The notes: generated from the sequence alone by a model not told the origin. Shown: positions 1 through 8,778, counted from the stretch's first letter. The stretch: 9,488 nt of DNA from Candidatus Absconditabacterales bacterium (GCA_938010495.1 CALLUT010000091.1:1-9488), one strand, 5' to 3'. A program made the numbers and translations.

Positions 1-201
1 TGAGTTGTAGTAGCTGTGGCTAATGATGCTAAATCTAAAGGTACTAAATCAGAAAAAGCATTTGCTGTTGGTGAAGCACTAGCGAAAGCATCAGTTAAGG
101 CTGGTTGCGAAAATGTAGTGTTTGATAGAAACGGTTTCTTATACCATGGTAGAGTTAAACAACTTGCTGAAGGAGCTAGATCATGATGATTACAATTCTA
201 A
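1..201 (+). CDS. rplR: 50S ribosomal protein L18, C-terminal part (5' truncated by window)
   Basis: This is the last 66 residues of L18, which binds 5S rRNA in the central protuberance of the large subunit. The frame is open from base 1 to a TAA at 199-201. It contains the family's C-terminal signature [12 protein letters not shown], then KQLAEGAR and the ending GGLQF. The Gly-Gly of that ending is written TGA TGA, and the first codon in the window is also TGA. Under the standard code the gene would stop just before its conserved end. L18 is normally about 115-120 residues, so roughly the N-terminal half lies outside the window. It is followed by rpsE after 41 bp, the usual spc-operon order. 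Identity is secure from the motif and the neighbours. Confidence 0.95.
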
Positions 202-211
202 TTACATAATA

Positions 212-230
212 TATTCATTTATTATTTTTA
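212..230 (+). promoter_or_regulatory. AT-rich element before rpsE (possible translation-initiation element)
   Basis: The spacer between rplR and rpsE holds TATTCATTTATTATTTTT, ending about 12 bases before the ATG. The same core, ATTCATTTATTA, recurs before secY, and relatives occur before rplO and rplJ. No GGAGG-like sequence lies in the expected place. The recurrence is seen directly; a role in ribosome recruitment is inference. Confidence 0.3.
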
Positions 231-242
231 TAGCACAGTTAA

Positions 243-842
243 ATGGCTAGAGGAGGAAGAAACAACAAAAGAGGACAAAAACCAAAGAAGGAATTCGATG
301 AAGTTCTTCTAGAGGTTAGAAGAGTAACAAGAGTTACTACGTGATGAAGACAATTGTCTTTCAGAGCGATTGTTCTTATTTGAAATAGAAAGGGAAAAAT
401 CGGTGTAGGTGTAGCGAAATGATGAGATGTATCAATCGCTGTTAATAAAGCTACTCGTGAAGCATATAAGAAGGTTGTAGTAGCGCCTATTACAGAATCT
501 TCTAGTGTTCCTTATGAACAAGTAACCAAATTCAAGTCTGCGGTTGTAAAACTAATTCCTGCTGCTCCTGGTACTTGATTGAAAGCTTGATCTTCTGTGA
601 GAATGGTGTTAGAGCTTGCTTGATACAATAATATTCTTTCGAAAATTATGTGAACAAACAATAAACTAAATAACGCTATTGCTACTGTACAAGCTTTGAG
701 TACTTTTAAAAACGGTAAGTCACCAAAAAGAAAAGTAGAAGCTAAAAAGGATGAAAAGAAAGAAGAAACAAAAGATAAAAAACCTGCTGCTAAAAAGGCT
801 CCAACAAAAGAAGCTCCAGCAAAAAAAGAAGAAACTAAATAA
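243..842 (+). CDS. rpsE: 30S ribosomal protein S5
   Basis: This 199-residue protein is S5, which binds 16S rRNA and contributes to decoding accuracy and the mRNA-entry side of the small subunit. The N-terminal S5 domain is clear at about residues 34-70 (GGRQLSFRAIVLIGN, then GKIGVGVAKGGDV). The C-terminal domain (KAGSSVRMVLELAG and the NNAIATVQAL helix) spans about 115-155. Nine glycines, including the GG pairs at residues 34-35 and in AKGGDV, are encoded by TGA. The ATG at 243 is the only start that gives a proper N-terminus (MARGGRNNKRG). After about residue 160 there is a Lys/Glu/Ala-rich low-complexity tail of about 40 residues, absent from the 167-residue E. coli protein. rplO follows after 29 bp with no rpmD (L30) between. 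Confidence 0.97.
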
Positions 843-860
843 TTTATTTATGATTACTCC
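843..860 (+). promoter_or_regulatory. AT-rich element before rplO
   Basis: TTTATTTATGATTACTCC lies 11 bases before the rplO ATG and shares its plan with ATTCATTTATTACTCC before secY. It stands where a Shine-Dalgarno site would be expected, but it is not complementary to the usual 16S tail. Its role is inferred only from recurrence. Confidence 0.3.
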
Positions 861-871
861 AATATAGTACT

Positions 872-1324
872 ATGATGTTACATGAACTAAGTAGATCATG
901 AGGTCTTAAAGATAGACCATTCAGAAAATGAAGAGGTAACTCAACAAGAAAGTGAAACTACGCTTGAAGATGACTTTGAGGTCAAAAATCTAGAGCAGGT
1001 GGATGAGTTCCTAATTGGTTTGAGTGAGGTCAAACTCCTCTACATATGAGGCTTCCTAAGTTAAGATGATTCAAAAGATATTACAAACTATTAAAAGATG
1101 TAACTCCGGTTTCTCTTTCAATGTTGGAATCTGATGAAAGAATCAAGACTTGAGCTACGATCAGTATGTCTGTTCTTGCAGAAAATTGATACTGTGGAAA
1201 AGAATCATCAACAGTTAAAATACTTGGAAAAGATCTTAAAAAGAAACTTTCATTTGAAGGAATTGAACTTTTCTCTGCATGAGCTAGAGCAGCCATAGAA
1301 AAAGCAGGAGGATCAATTGCTTAA
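872..1324 (+). CDS. rplO: 50S ribosomal protein L15
   Basis: This 150-residue protein is L15, an early-assembling large-subunit protein whose long Gly/Arg-rich N-terminal arm threads into 23S rRNA. The arm is obvious once TGA is read as Gly: RKGRGNS, AGRGLGGQKSRAGGG, then EGGQTP and MRLPKLRGF. Twelve glycines are TGA, most of them in this arm. The globular C-terminal domain ends in FSAGARAAIEKAGGSIA. Two ATGs stand in tandem (872 and 875) and cannot be told apart; the first is used here. The length matches the family norm of about 145-150. It lies between rpsE and secY in spc-operon order, with a 33-bp gap to secY. Confidence 0.97.
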
Positions 1325-1327
1325 TTA

Positions 1328-1344
1328 TATTCATTTATTACTCC
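1328..1344 (+). promoter_or_regulatory. AT-rich element before secY
   Basis: TATTCATTTATTACTCC lies about 13 bases before the secY ATG. It nearly repeats the element before rpsE and resembles the one before rplO. There is no Shine-Dalgarno-like sequence between it and the start. The repetition is direct observation; its function is unknown. Confidence 0.3.
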
Positions 1345-1357
1345 CAACCATTCTATC

Positions 1358-2677
1358 ATGGAACAATTCATAAGCTATATTAGTGATATGATCACTAACA
1401 AATCAGTAAGAAAAAAGATGTTATACACAATCGCTATTCTTGTTGTTTACAGATTTCTTGTGTTTATTCCTGTACCATTCGTAGACGTTGGACAATTAAT
1501 TTCTAGTACGCTCCAATCATGAGGATGATTAGAGTATTTTGCTATGCTTCTTTGAGGTACATTAGAAAGTTTTTCTATTATTGCTGTATGATTGATTCCA
1601 TATATTAATGCTTCGATTATTATGCAATTGTTACAAGCTGTGGTTCCTCACCTTGAAGAGCTTCAAGAACAATGAGAACAATGAAATCAAAAAATACAAC
1701 AATATACAAGATGGTTAACATTCCCACTAGCATTCATGCAATCTATTTGAATGGTGTACTTCATTAATTACTTACTTTGAGGAAGTGTTATTGCTACTGA
1801 TATTGTAACTATCTTACTTACTGCATTTGCGTTATCAGTATGAAGTATTATGATGCTTTGGTTATGAGAACTTATAACTGAAAAAGGTATCACTAACGGT
1901 ATTTCTATTCTGATTTTCGCTTCTATTGTTGCTTGAATAACATCACAAGTATATACATATATTGGTTCATCAGGATGAGATCTTCTTTGAATTGTTATTT
2001 TTATGCTTGTTATTGTTCTTTGATTGATATTACTTTCCATATTGCTTATTAAGACAAGAAAAGATATCCCTGTGATTTATGCGAGACAGTGACAGGTTCA
2101 GGAAACAGCTAGTTTACCTATACCTCTAAACCCAGTAGGGATGATTCCAATTATCTTTGCTATTGCATTCGTTACATTCCCATACCTTATTTCACAAATC
2201 GTGATAAACATGGGTAGCCAAAATCCTTCAATGCAAGCTATTGCACAATGGATAGAATGAAACTTAAACATCTATACACAAGATCCAAGTCGATGGGTTA
2301 TTATAGCTTACTTTATACTGATTGTTCTCTTCACATTCTTCTATGCGATGATTACATTCAATCCAGAAAAAATTGCTGATACTATTCAAAAAAGATGAGG
2401 ATTTATTCCTGGTATTAGACCTTGAGAAGAAACTGCTAACTATCTAAATAAAATACTTATGCATCTTTGTTTCTGGGGTGGTACTGGACTATGATTAATT
2501 GGTATCTATACATACTTACTTTGAAAAATTCCATTCATCCAACAAGCTGCGCAATCTGTATGATCAATACCTGTTGTAGTACAAGGGGCTTGAGTAATTA
2601 TTATCGTATGAGTAGTACAAGAATTGCTGAATAAAGTTGATGCAGAAATGCTTATGGAAAAATATGACAATATCTAA
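1358..2677 (+). CDS. secY: Protein translocase subunit SecY
   Basis: This is SecY, the channel subunit of the SecYEG translocon in the inner membrane, through which unfolded proteins are exported or inserted. The 439-residue length is normal for the family and about ten hydrophobic segments can be seen. Recognisable SecY motifs occur in order: the first transmembrane segment with VYRFLVFIPVPFVD, a cytoplasmic loop VVPHLEELQEQGEQG, GELITEKGITNGISILIF, and the ribosome- and SecA-contacting C5 loop with FIPGIRPGEETANYL (around residue 350). About 23 glycines are TGA, including those of the C5 loop, while TGG encodes Trp elsewhere. It is the last gene of this operon; adk, map and infA do not follow. 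Its TAA directly abuts the TAA of the converging minus-strand gene, and a terminator follows. The nearby surface protein is a plausible substrate of this channel. Confidence 0.97.
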
Positions 2678-3865
2678 TTAGGAAAAATACTTTTTAAGAC
2701 GAGAGAATAGTGACTGTATGTCACTATTTTTTTGTTGTGGAAATTGTGTTTCTTTGAAGTAGTTTCCAGATAATTCATCAAATTTAAATCAATTTTCTTG
2801 TGCAAAAAGGTCATATATTTTTTCTGCTCATTCCATAGATATTTTGGGTGTAGACTTTATGACAGGGTTAGTGTATTCATTGTTTTCTGCAGATTGAATT
2901 CAATAGTATTTAATTCATAGTTCTTGAGCATAATTTCTTGTTATCTCAACACATAACTTGTCTCAATATATCTTATTTCATCATCTTTCAAGTTTTCTCA
3001 TTATCTTCTTACTTCTGTTTGGATCATCTGCCTGAATGTCTTCTCAATTTTTGTCAATCGGGGCTGTTCAATCTTGATTATAAGGTATGTAGAATTTTTT
3101 TTGTAATTGTTCAATAAGCATTCTTCATTGATTGTCTGTTCATAGAGAAAATTCATAAATAGGTATTCATTTATGAGTCATAATGAATCAAACTATTCAA
3201 TCAATATGTAGGTCAAAATTTCTACTTAGATCTTTTTCTGTATTTTCTTTTTCTCGCTCACGTAACTCTGCAAGACTTTCAAAAAAGGAAATGTCATAAT
3301 TATTTACTTTAAGTTTATCGCTATTATCTCCTTTATAATATTTTTTGAGAAGAGCGTTAAAATCTATTTTTTTCTTATACGATTTTCGATTTTTAATCAG
3401 TAGATATGTATTTACTAATACGTCATCTTTTATCTTAACATTATCATCAAAAAAAGATTGTGTATAAGCCTTATTAAGTGTAGTAGAATTCAATGGAGTT
3501 TCTTTTTCTATAACTTTACCACAATCATTCTTTAAGAATTTTTGATTAATTATATGTTCGTTTGAGTTTAGAAAAAGCCATATTACAAGTTGTATTCAAT
3601 AGTATTTATTAATATTAGCAGCTGCATTGTTTTTAAATGCATTTATAAGATCATCTTTATTGTTGGATAAGAGATATTTTTGTAATGAACCCCAAGTATA
3701 GTCTTGTGGAAGGTTATCTATTTTATTTAATTCTTTTGTATGATTTTTAATATATCGGCTTGGCTTTCTTTTCTCTTCCATTTGAAAAACCTTCCTGATA
3801 AATTGTCCATCATCAGGGAGGTTTTCTTTCGATTCATGTGTCTTTTGAAGAAAAGGAAATTTCAT
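2678..3865 (-). CDS. Hypothetical protein, last gene of the cassette, possibly acetyltransferase-like C-terminus
   Basis: I do not recognise this family with confidence. With UGA = Gly the frame runs unbroken for 395 residues, from an ATG at 3863-3865 to a TAA at 2678-2680. About fifteen UGA codons are read through. The product is charged and Lys/Asn-rich, with no signal peptide or clear membrane segment, so it is probably cytoplasmic. The N-terminal 220 residues are mostly helical-looking, with one hydrophobic stretch (IQLVIWLFL, about 91-99). A more structured part begins at HIDGIVGFIMTHKG (about 220). Near 317-329, LGIKYYGIQSAENN followed by IYDLFAQENGF recalls the end of GNAT acetyltransferases; this is weak inference. 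Its start overlaps the surface-protein stop as TAATG, which suggests coupled translation. It converges on secY with zero spacing and contains the secY terminator in its last ~20 codons. Confidence 0.85.
2706..2734 (+). terminator. Intrinsic terminator of the secY operon
   Basis: A perfect 9-bp stem (AATAGTGAC, 2706-2714, with GTCACTATT, 2720-2728) closes a TGTAT loop and runs into a T-tract at 2727-2733. The T-tract lies only on the plus-strand side, so it serves secY and not the opposing gene. It lies wholly within the C-terminal codons of the converging minus-strand CDS. Confidence 0.88.
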
Positions 3866-6800
3866 TATAGATCGCCTACTATTTCTTTAAGGAAATCAAG
3901 AATTACTCTTACATCAATTTCTAGTTCTTGTCACATAAGTTCTCGGTTAGCTCATTCTAAATCTTGTATTGTTTTTCTAACAAATGCAACTTGATCAGGT
4001 CATGATTTATTTTGAATTTTTCAAATAAGTATTTGATAGAATTGAAGATTGTTTCAAACGAGATATTTATAGTTTTTGAATCTATCTGGAAATGCACTTA
4101 CAACAATCTCTGCAGCTTGTTGTCTAGTTACATATTTCCCATTAGCAGATCAGTGTGCTGGTGCCGGAGTAATAAAGCTTAAGAAGTCAAAGAGGTCGTC
4201 TGTATCAACAGTTGGTTGCGCAAGAGGAGTTAAACTTCATCAAGCATTACTAATAAGCATATCAAGTTGTGCTGGTGAAATAGGAGTTAATGCTTTTAGT
4301 GCTCTTGGATTTACATGTGAATCAGTAATTCATTGTAGGATTCCTCTGTTGTGTCAGTATGAAACATAAGGAGCATACCACTTAGATCATGTCATATCTG
4401 TATAAGGCATAACTCAAGGAGTAAGTCCACGTTCATTGAATGACATATTTGTTCAAATAGCATGCACTTTAGTTACCATTTTGATTGATTCTCAAATTCA
4501 AGTTGGTTGAGTACGTTGAAATTTATCTTTATATCATTTTGTTATACAGAAGAGTGTCAGAATATAACTTGGATCGTAGCGATCTTCCCATGATATGTCG
4601 GTGAAACGATTCAATTTACTATTATAGTCTACATCATCATACTCACAAGCAGCCTGAATGCTTATGATACTATTTTTGATTTTTTGAACAATCATTTCTG
4701 TTGGATTAGCAATTGGTTTATGTTCATCATATTGTTTTTCAACTTCACATACCGCATTACATCAGTCAAAGTCAGTATGGTTTCAATCATCACATGCTTC
4801 ATTTCGTTCTCTTGTTCAGTTTCCACATACTCAAGGAGAGATACTTCATCATCTTCATGATCTTCTTCTCACAGTAGTAGTTCTTGGACATCATTGTTCA
4901 TCTTCGTATCAATACACATCGATACATTGATCGTCTGGATCAAGCACTCAGTCTCAATCTCTATCTCTAATATCTGCCTGACATGTTACTGTGCTATTTC
5001 ACACACATTGCCATTCCCAGTCATCTAAATTTCTTCAAACGTTTCACGCTACTCAAGTAGTACACTGATCACTTTGAATAATATCATTTGCAAATGAGTA
5101 TTCGTTACTGCTTGCTGCTCAACATCCTGCAACAGAACATGTTGCTGACGAAATATTTAGCGTACTAGATGTTTCTTGGCATATTGTTGTGTCTGGCATT
5201 ATGTATGTTACTTCTATTCTATAATTCCCTGGTTGCAGAGGTGTAAATACTCACGTATTATTTGCGCTAATTATACTATTTCATTGAATTAATGTGTATT
5301 GTGATGGAGTTCATGTACCAGTGAATGATCATTGAAGAGATCAGTTATCAGCATTACATGTAGTTTCATTAGAAATATTTGCTGTAACAGTTGCATTTGT
5401 ATCACATCATCATCATGTACATTGTGCAGCATGAATAGCAATAGCATCAGTTACTACATTACAATTAGAATATACCGCTTGCACTCTATATGTTCATGGA
5501 TTTAGACTACTAAAGTTTCAATTGAGACTTGTAGAAACAACAAGTCAATTTTCAATCAAGTTATACATTGTTGGATCTTGTGATAGATTTATATCCATAC
5601 TTATCATTCAGTCATTTGCGTTACATAATTGTTCGTTGTTTTTAGAAATAGTATAGCTAGCATTATCACATATTGTTCAACAAGTAGCTGCATTTATAGT
5701 CACCATAGTACTTATTTCGGTACATGTCTGATTGACTCATTGATAACTTGCTGATACATAATATGTTCAAGGTGAAAGGTCTGAAAAGTCTCAAGAAGTA
5801 TTTGTAGAAAGCGTTGTATTTCATTGTAGTAAAGTATATGTTACAGGACTGTTATACTGATTTTGTAATGAAGCAGTAAATGATCCATTATTGCTGTTAC
5901 AAGTTGTTTCATGATTATTGATATCTATGTCTAGATTTGCATTTGAATCACAAGATGCGCAGGTAGCAGCAGATACTGTAATATTAGTCGAGTCTACACT
6001 ACACGTCGCAGAAGAAGAACTAGTATAGTTGATGTTAACTCTATAAGTACCAGGAGAAACCCCAGTAAATTGTACACTATTTGAATTGGTTGTAATTGAA
6101 TCAATAACTGAGTTTCCTAAAAGTAACTCATATGATATTGGAGTTCCGTCTCAATTATATGTACCTGATACAGTTCAGTTATTTGCATTACAAGAAGTTT
6201 CGTTGGTGCTTGAGATTGAAGCTGTACTACTTCCACAAGACGAACAAGTAGCAGCAGAAACTGTAATATAATTAGAAACAACATTACAGGATGCTGAGGT
6301 AGAACTAGTATAATTAATATCTACTCTATAAGTTCCAGGAACAAGATTAGAAAAATATCAAGTACTATTAGATTGGACAACAGTAGAACCCATTATTAGG
6401 TCATATGAATTAGGAGAACCCGATCAAGCATAAGAAGCAGTCACAGTTCAGTTATTAGCATTACAAGAAGTTTCGTTGGTGCTTGAGATTGAAGCCACAC
6501 TATTTGAATCACAAGAAGGTGTAGTATAAGTATCTTGAATTGTTTGCGATATTGAATTTGTAGTACAACTACCAGAAGCGGTATTGTAGGAAGCTACAAT
6601 ATTATAAGTTCAAGCATCAAGCCCAGGGAAGTTCCCACTGGAGTTGGAACTAGGATTAGTAAGAGTTCATCCGGAGATTGTATATGAAATACTACTCGTA
6701 GGAGGAGAAACGCTAGTACCACCTAAGACAACAGAAATGAAACCGTTACCACTAGCTCAACTACCACTTGAGTCATTAGTTATTTGGTCAAGAGTTATTG

Positions 6801-7644
6801 CTCAACAAGTAGGAGAAGAGGTAGAAGTCTCTTGAATGGTAGCAGAAACAGTATTGGTTTGTCCACAATTAAGAGCGGTACCTCATCCAGTATCCACAGA
6901 ATAAGTAGCGTAGACAAGATAATTTCAATCGGAAAGCCCTGAAAAGAATCCATTGGTATTATTAGCTAACGGAGTTCATGAGCTAGTTGTAAGATAATAA
7001 ATTTCGTTGATAGCAGAAGCCGGAAGAGTAACAGAAATAGAACCATCATCACCATTTACCTCATTAGTAACACCTTCTAATGTAAGGATAGCATTACAAG
7101 TGGCTCAATTATTGGCAGCTTGAATGGTAGCAGAAACAGTATTGGTTTGTCCACAATTGAGAGCGGTACCTCATCCAGTATCTACAGAATAAGTAGCATA
7201 AACAAGATAATCTCAATCGGAAAGCCCTGAAAAGAAACCATTGGTATTATTAGCTAACGGAGTTCATGAGCTAGTTGTAAGATAATAAATTTCGTTGATA
7301 GCAGAAGCCGGAAGAGTGACAGAAATAGAACCATCATCACCATTTACCTCATTAGTAACCCCTTCTAATGTAAGAATAGCATTACAAGTCATAGCATGAA
7401 CAGACTCTCAGATATGAGTTTGAGAAATATTATCATTTCACGGAAGAGCCCAAATAAGAGAAGCAATTATGAAAATTACTATAAGGCCTACAGGATTAAT
7501 TCTTCCCTGATAGTTCTTGTTAGAAAATAACTGTTTAATACGTGTTCTAATTTGCATCGTACTACGAATAGGTATAAAAAATACACTATGAGTAGTATAG
7601 GAGGGATTTACAAATAAACCAAAATACATACATCTTATGATCAT
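3865..7644 (-). CDS. Large repeat-containing surface protein with SprB-like, TSP3-like, Myxococcus Cys-rich and SLH-like modules
   Basis: This is a 1259-residue predicted secreted or surface-anchored protein, unbroken once UGA is read as Gly. A basic segment (RTRIKQLF) and a hydrophobic stretch (VGLIVIFIIASLIWALP, residues 52-68) form an export signal or anchor. ATG codon 30 (position 7557) is an equally plausible start, giving a more usual signal length. Residues 87-840 hold about eight repeats of ~92-96 residues with C-N-A-x-N-G early and F-x-x-L-x-P-G-T-Y then Y-x(n)-C late, resembling SprB repeats. Next come a module with paired Cys and W-E-W (841-890), a calcium-loop motif DRDGDGVLDPDDQC (894-907), an Arg/Gly-rich linker, a Myxococcus-type disulfide repeat (CGNG to EACDDGN to CNAVCE, 940-967), and SLH-like repeats (FTDISW near 1014, YTDMTGSKWYAPY near 1081, VTRQQAAEIV near 1175). 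The role is probably cell-surface adhesion or S-layer; the exact ligand is unknown. Confidence 0.93.
5125..7386 (-). repeat. Array of about eight ~92-96-residue SprB-like repeats in the surface protein
   Basis: Reading the minus strand, units begin near residues 87, 183, 280, 378, 470, 565, 659 and 747, each at a Cys. Units 4-8 share an ETTCNA-N-N-G start (variants ETSCNANNG, EQLCNANDG), a G-x-F-x-x-L-x-P-G-T-Y middle, and an A-A-T-C end. Units 1-2 form a nearly identical pair and unit 3 is intermediate. The spaced cysteines suggest one disulfide per unit. The periodicity is seen directly; the SprB-like naming is from recalled family consensus. Confidence 0.85.
6171..6495 (-). repeat. Second, shorter DNA-level duplication between repeat units 4 and 5
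   Basis: The 52 bases at 6171-6222 recur at 6444-6495, offset 273 bp (91 codons), with a single mismatch. They encode the SISSTNETSCNAN segment that opens units 4 and 5. The flanking sequence is also similar but more diverged, so this is an older or partly converted duplication than the 288-bp pair. Confidence 0.8.
6832..7389 (-). repeat. Near-identical 288-bp tandem duplication (units 1 and 2 of the surface protein)
   Basis: The stretch 6832-7101 recurs at 7120-7389 with an offset of exactly 288 bp (96 codons). Comparing the two 270-bp copies by eye gives 9 differences, about 97% identity. Eight are synonymous; the ninth changes Asp to Asn in GDYLVYATY/GNYLVYATY. This points to a recent duplication, or one kept uniform by recombination, that stays in frame. 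Confidence 0.93.
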
Positions 7645-7695
7645 AATAGATTGACTTATTTTTGTATATTGTTTTAGTATTTGACAGTTTAGTAA

Positions 7696-8778
7696 TTATT
7701 GTATTATTGACTTGTTTCGTATTTTACTATATTGTTTGTGACACTCTTCTCGATTAAAGTTCTTGATTGAATTAGCTGATTTATTTTGCCTAAGGATATT
7801 ATTCCGCGCATTAATATAATCCTTGCTGCTTTCTCAATCCAATAATACATACTTTCATGAAACCACTTCTGGAAGAGATCAGTTATTTGTAGTGATGAGT
7901 GGAACTCATAAAGCACACACTTCTCAAGCAGCTAATCAAAATCATTCACTGCGAGAAGGTACTACAACAAATGATGATTCTTGTATTAATGTTATTAGTT
8001 CTTCCTGTGTGACTCAATTATATATTTTTATGGGTATGGTTTTCGCAAGATATTTGAGTTTTTCTTTAATAAAAGTAGTATTATTTGATGGGAGTAGATT
8101 AAATATAAAAGTGGTTTGAGGAAAATTATTATAAATTACAGGAAGAGCATTAACATATGTATCTATTCATTTTGAATATCAACAATGTCAAAAGTAGAAA
8201 GCTTTGATTGCGACCTTATTTATAGTGTGTGTATGTTGTTTGTAAAATAGAGCGTCAATTCAATTATATATTATAGTAACATTTTCGTTGATATTATATC
8301 GTTGTGATAAACAATCCTTGGTATACTGGGATACAGTTACGATTGATGTATAAGAAAGTGAAACCATAAGTTTTTCATACAATTGATATATTCATCATCG
8401 TGAAGGTGATATGTCTTTTCGCATATCTCAAAAAAGTTCATGAATTGTTATGACGACTGGTATTTTATAGAGCTTGCTAATTATCCATGTAGGAAATGCT
8501 CAAGCATAACTTGTAGTGTGTATAAGGTCTTTATTTTTACAATATTGTAATCACATGATTACTCACCAAAAAAGCAAAGAACCTCTTGTAGATCATTTTC
8601 TTATTATGGTTAGATTTCATGTGGTTTCTTTAGTAGGGAGTGTTTTTTTATGTTTTGTTGTAAGTACTGTAACTGTATTTCATTCTTCTAATAGACGATT
8701 GATAAGTTGTGAAAAAAGTTTCTCAGCTCATCACTGATGTGGAAGATAATAGTCTAAAATAAAGAGTATGTTTTTCAT
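7696..8778 (-). CDS. Glycosyltransferase family 4 (GT-B fold, glycosyltransferase group 1)
   Basis: This 360-residue enzyme should transfer a sugar from a nucleotide-sugar donor to an acceptor, by a retaining GT-B mechanism, at the inner face of the membrane. The N-terminal acceptor domain starts MKNILFILDYYLPHQGGAEK with the G-G-x-E motif at 16-19. The interdomain region has VTVSQYTKDC, then IIYNGIDALF (N172-G173). The donor domain carries GYSKGID (near 200) and the diagnostic E-x7-E pair E278/E286 in VPSRSEGFGLAAGE, followed by GVPLITTNNGSLPEVV. About 23 glycines, including those of GGAE and EGFG, are UGA. The length is normal for GT4. The ATG at 8776-8778 gives a textbook N-terminus; another in-frame ATG lies upstream at 8809. 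The stop is 51 bp before the surface-protein start, with no terminator between. Donor, acceptor and linkage cannot be told from sequence. Confidence 0.93.

Noticed and set aside
1081..2040. Minus-strand frames at 1081-1296 and 1768-2040
   Set aside because: They lie opposite rplO and secY, which are securely identified.
2706..2728. The same hairpin as a bidirectional terminator for the minus-strand cassette
   Set aside because: It lies before that gene's stop codon and is not followed by a T-tract on the minus strand.
3197..3865. Several separate short minus-strand genes, or a decayed pseudogene, in the cassette
   Set aside because: The breaks are all TGA. With UGA = Gly the region is one intact 395-codon frame with no TAA or TAG.
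3740..6835. Plus-strand frames at 3740-3994, 4076-4369, 6086-6271 and 6644-6835
   Set aside because: They are antisense shadows of the surface protein and the hypothetical protein.
5125..7389. CRISPR array or mobile-element repeats
   Set aside because: The repeats are multiples of three, lie in a continuous coding frame and have no spacer or terminal inverted-repeat structure; they encode protein domains.
7651..7710. Two TTGAC(T/A) sequences on the plus strand as an antisense promoter
   Set aside because: No acceptable -10 hexamer stands at 16-18 bases from either, and no plus-strand gene follows.
7704..7916. A 70-codon minus-strand frame with a GTG start
   Set aside because: It overlaps the glycosyltransferase in another frame, which carries the EGFG...E catalytic motif here; this is a shadow.
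7823..8737. Plus-strand frames at 7823-8119 and 8516-8737
   Set aside because: They are antisense to the glycosyltransferase and show no recognisable family.
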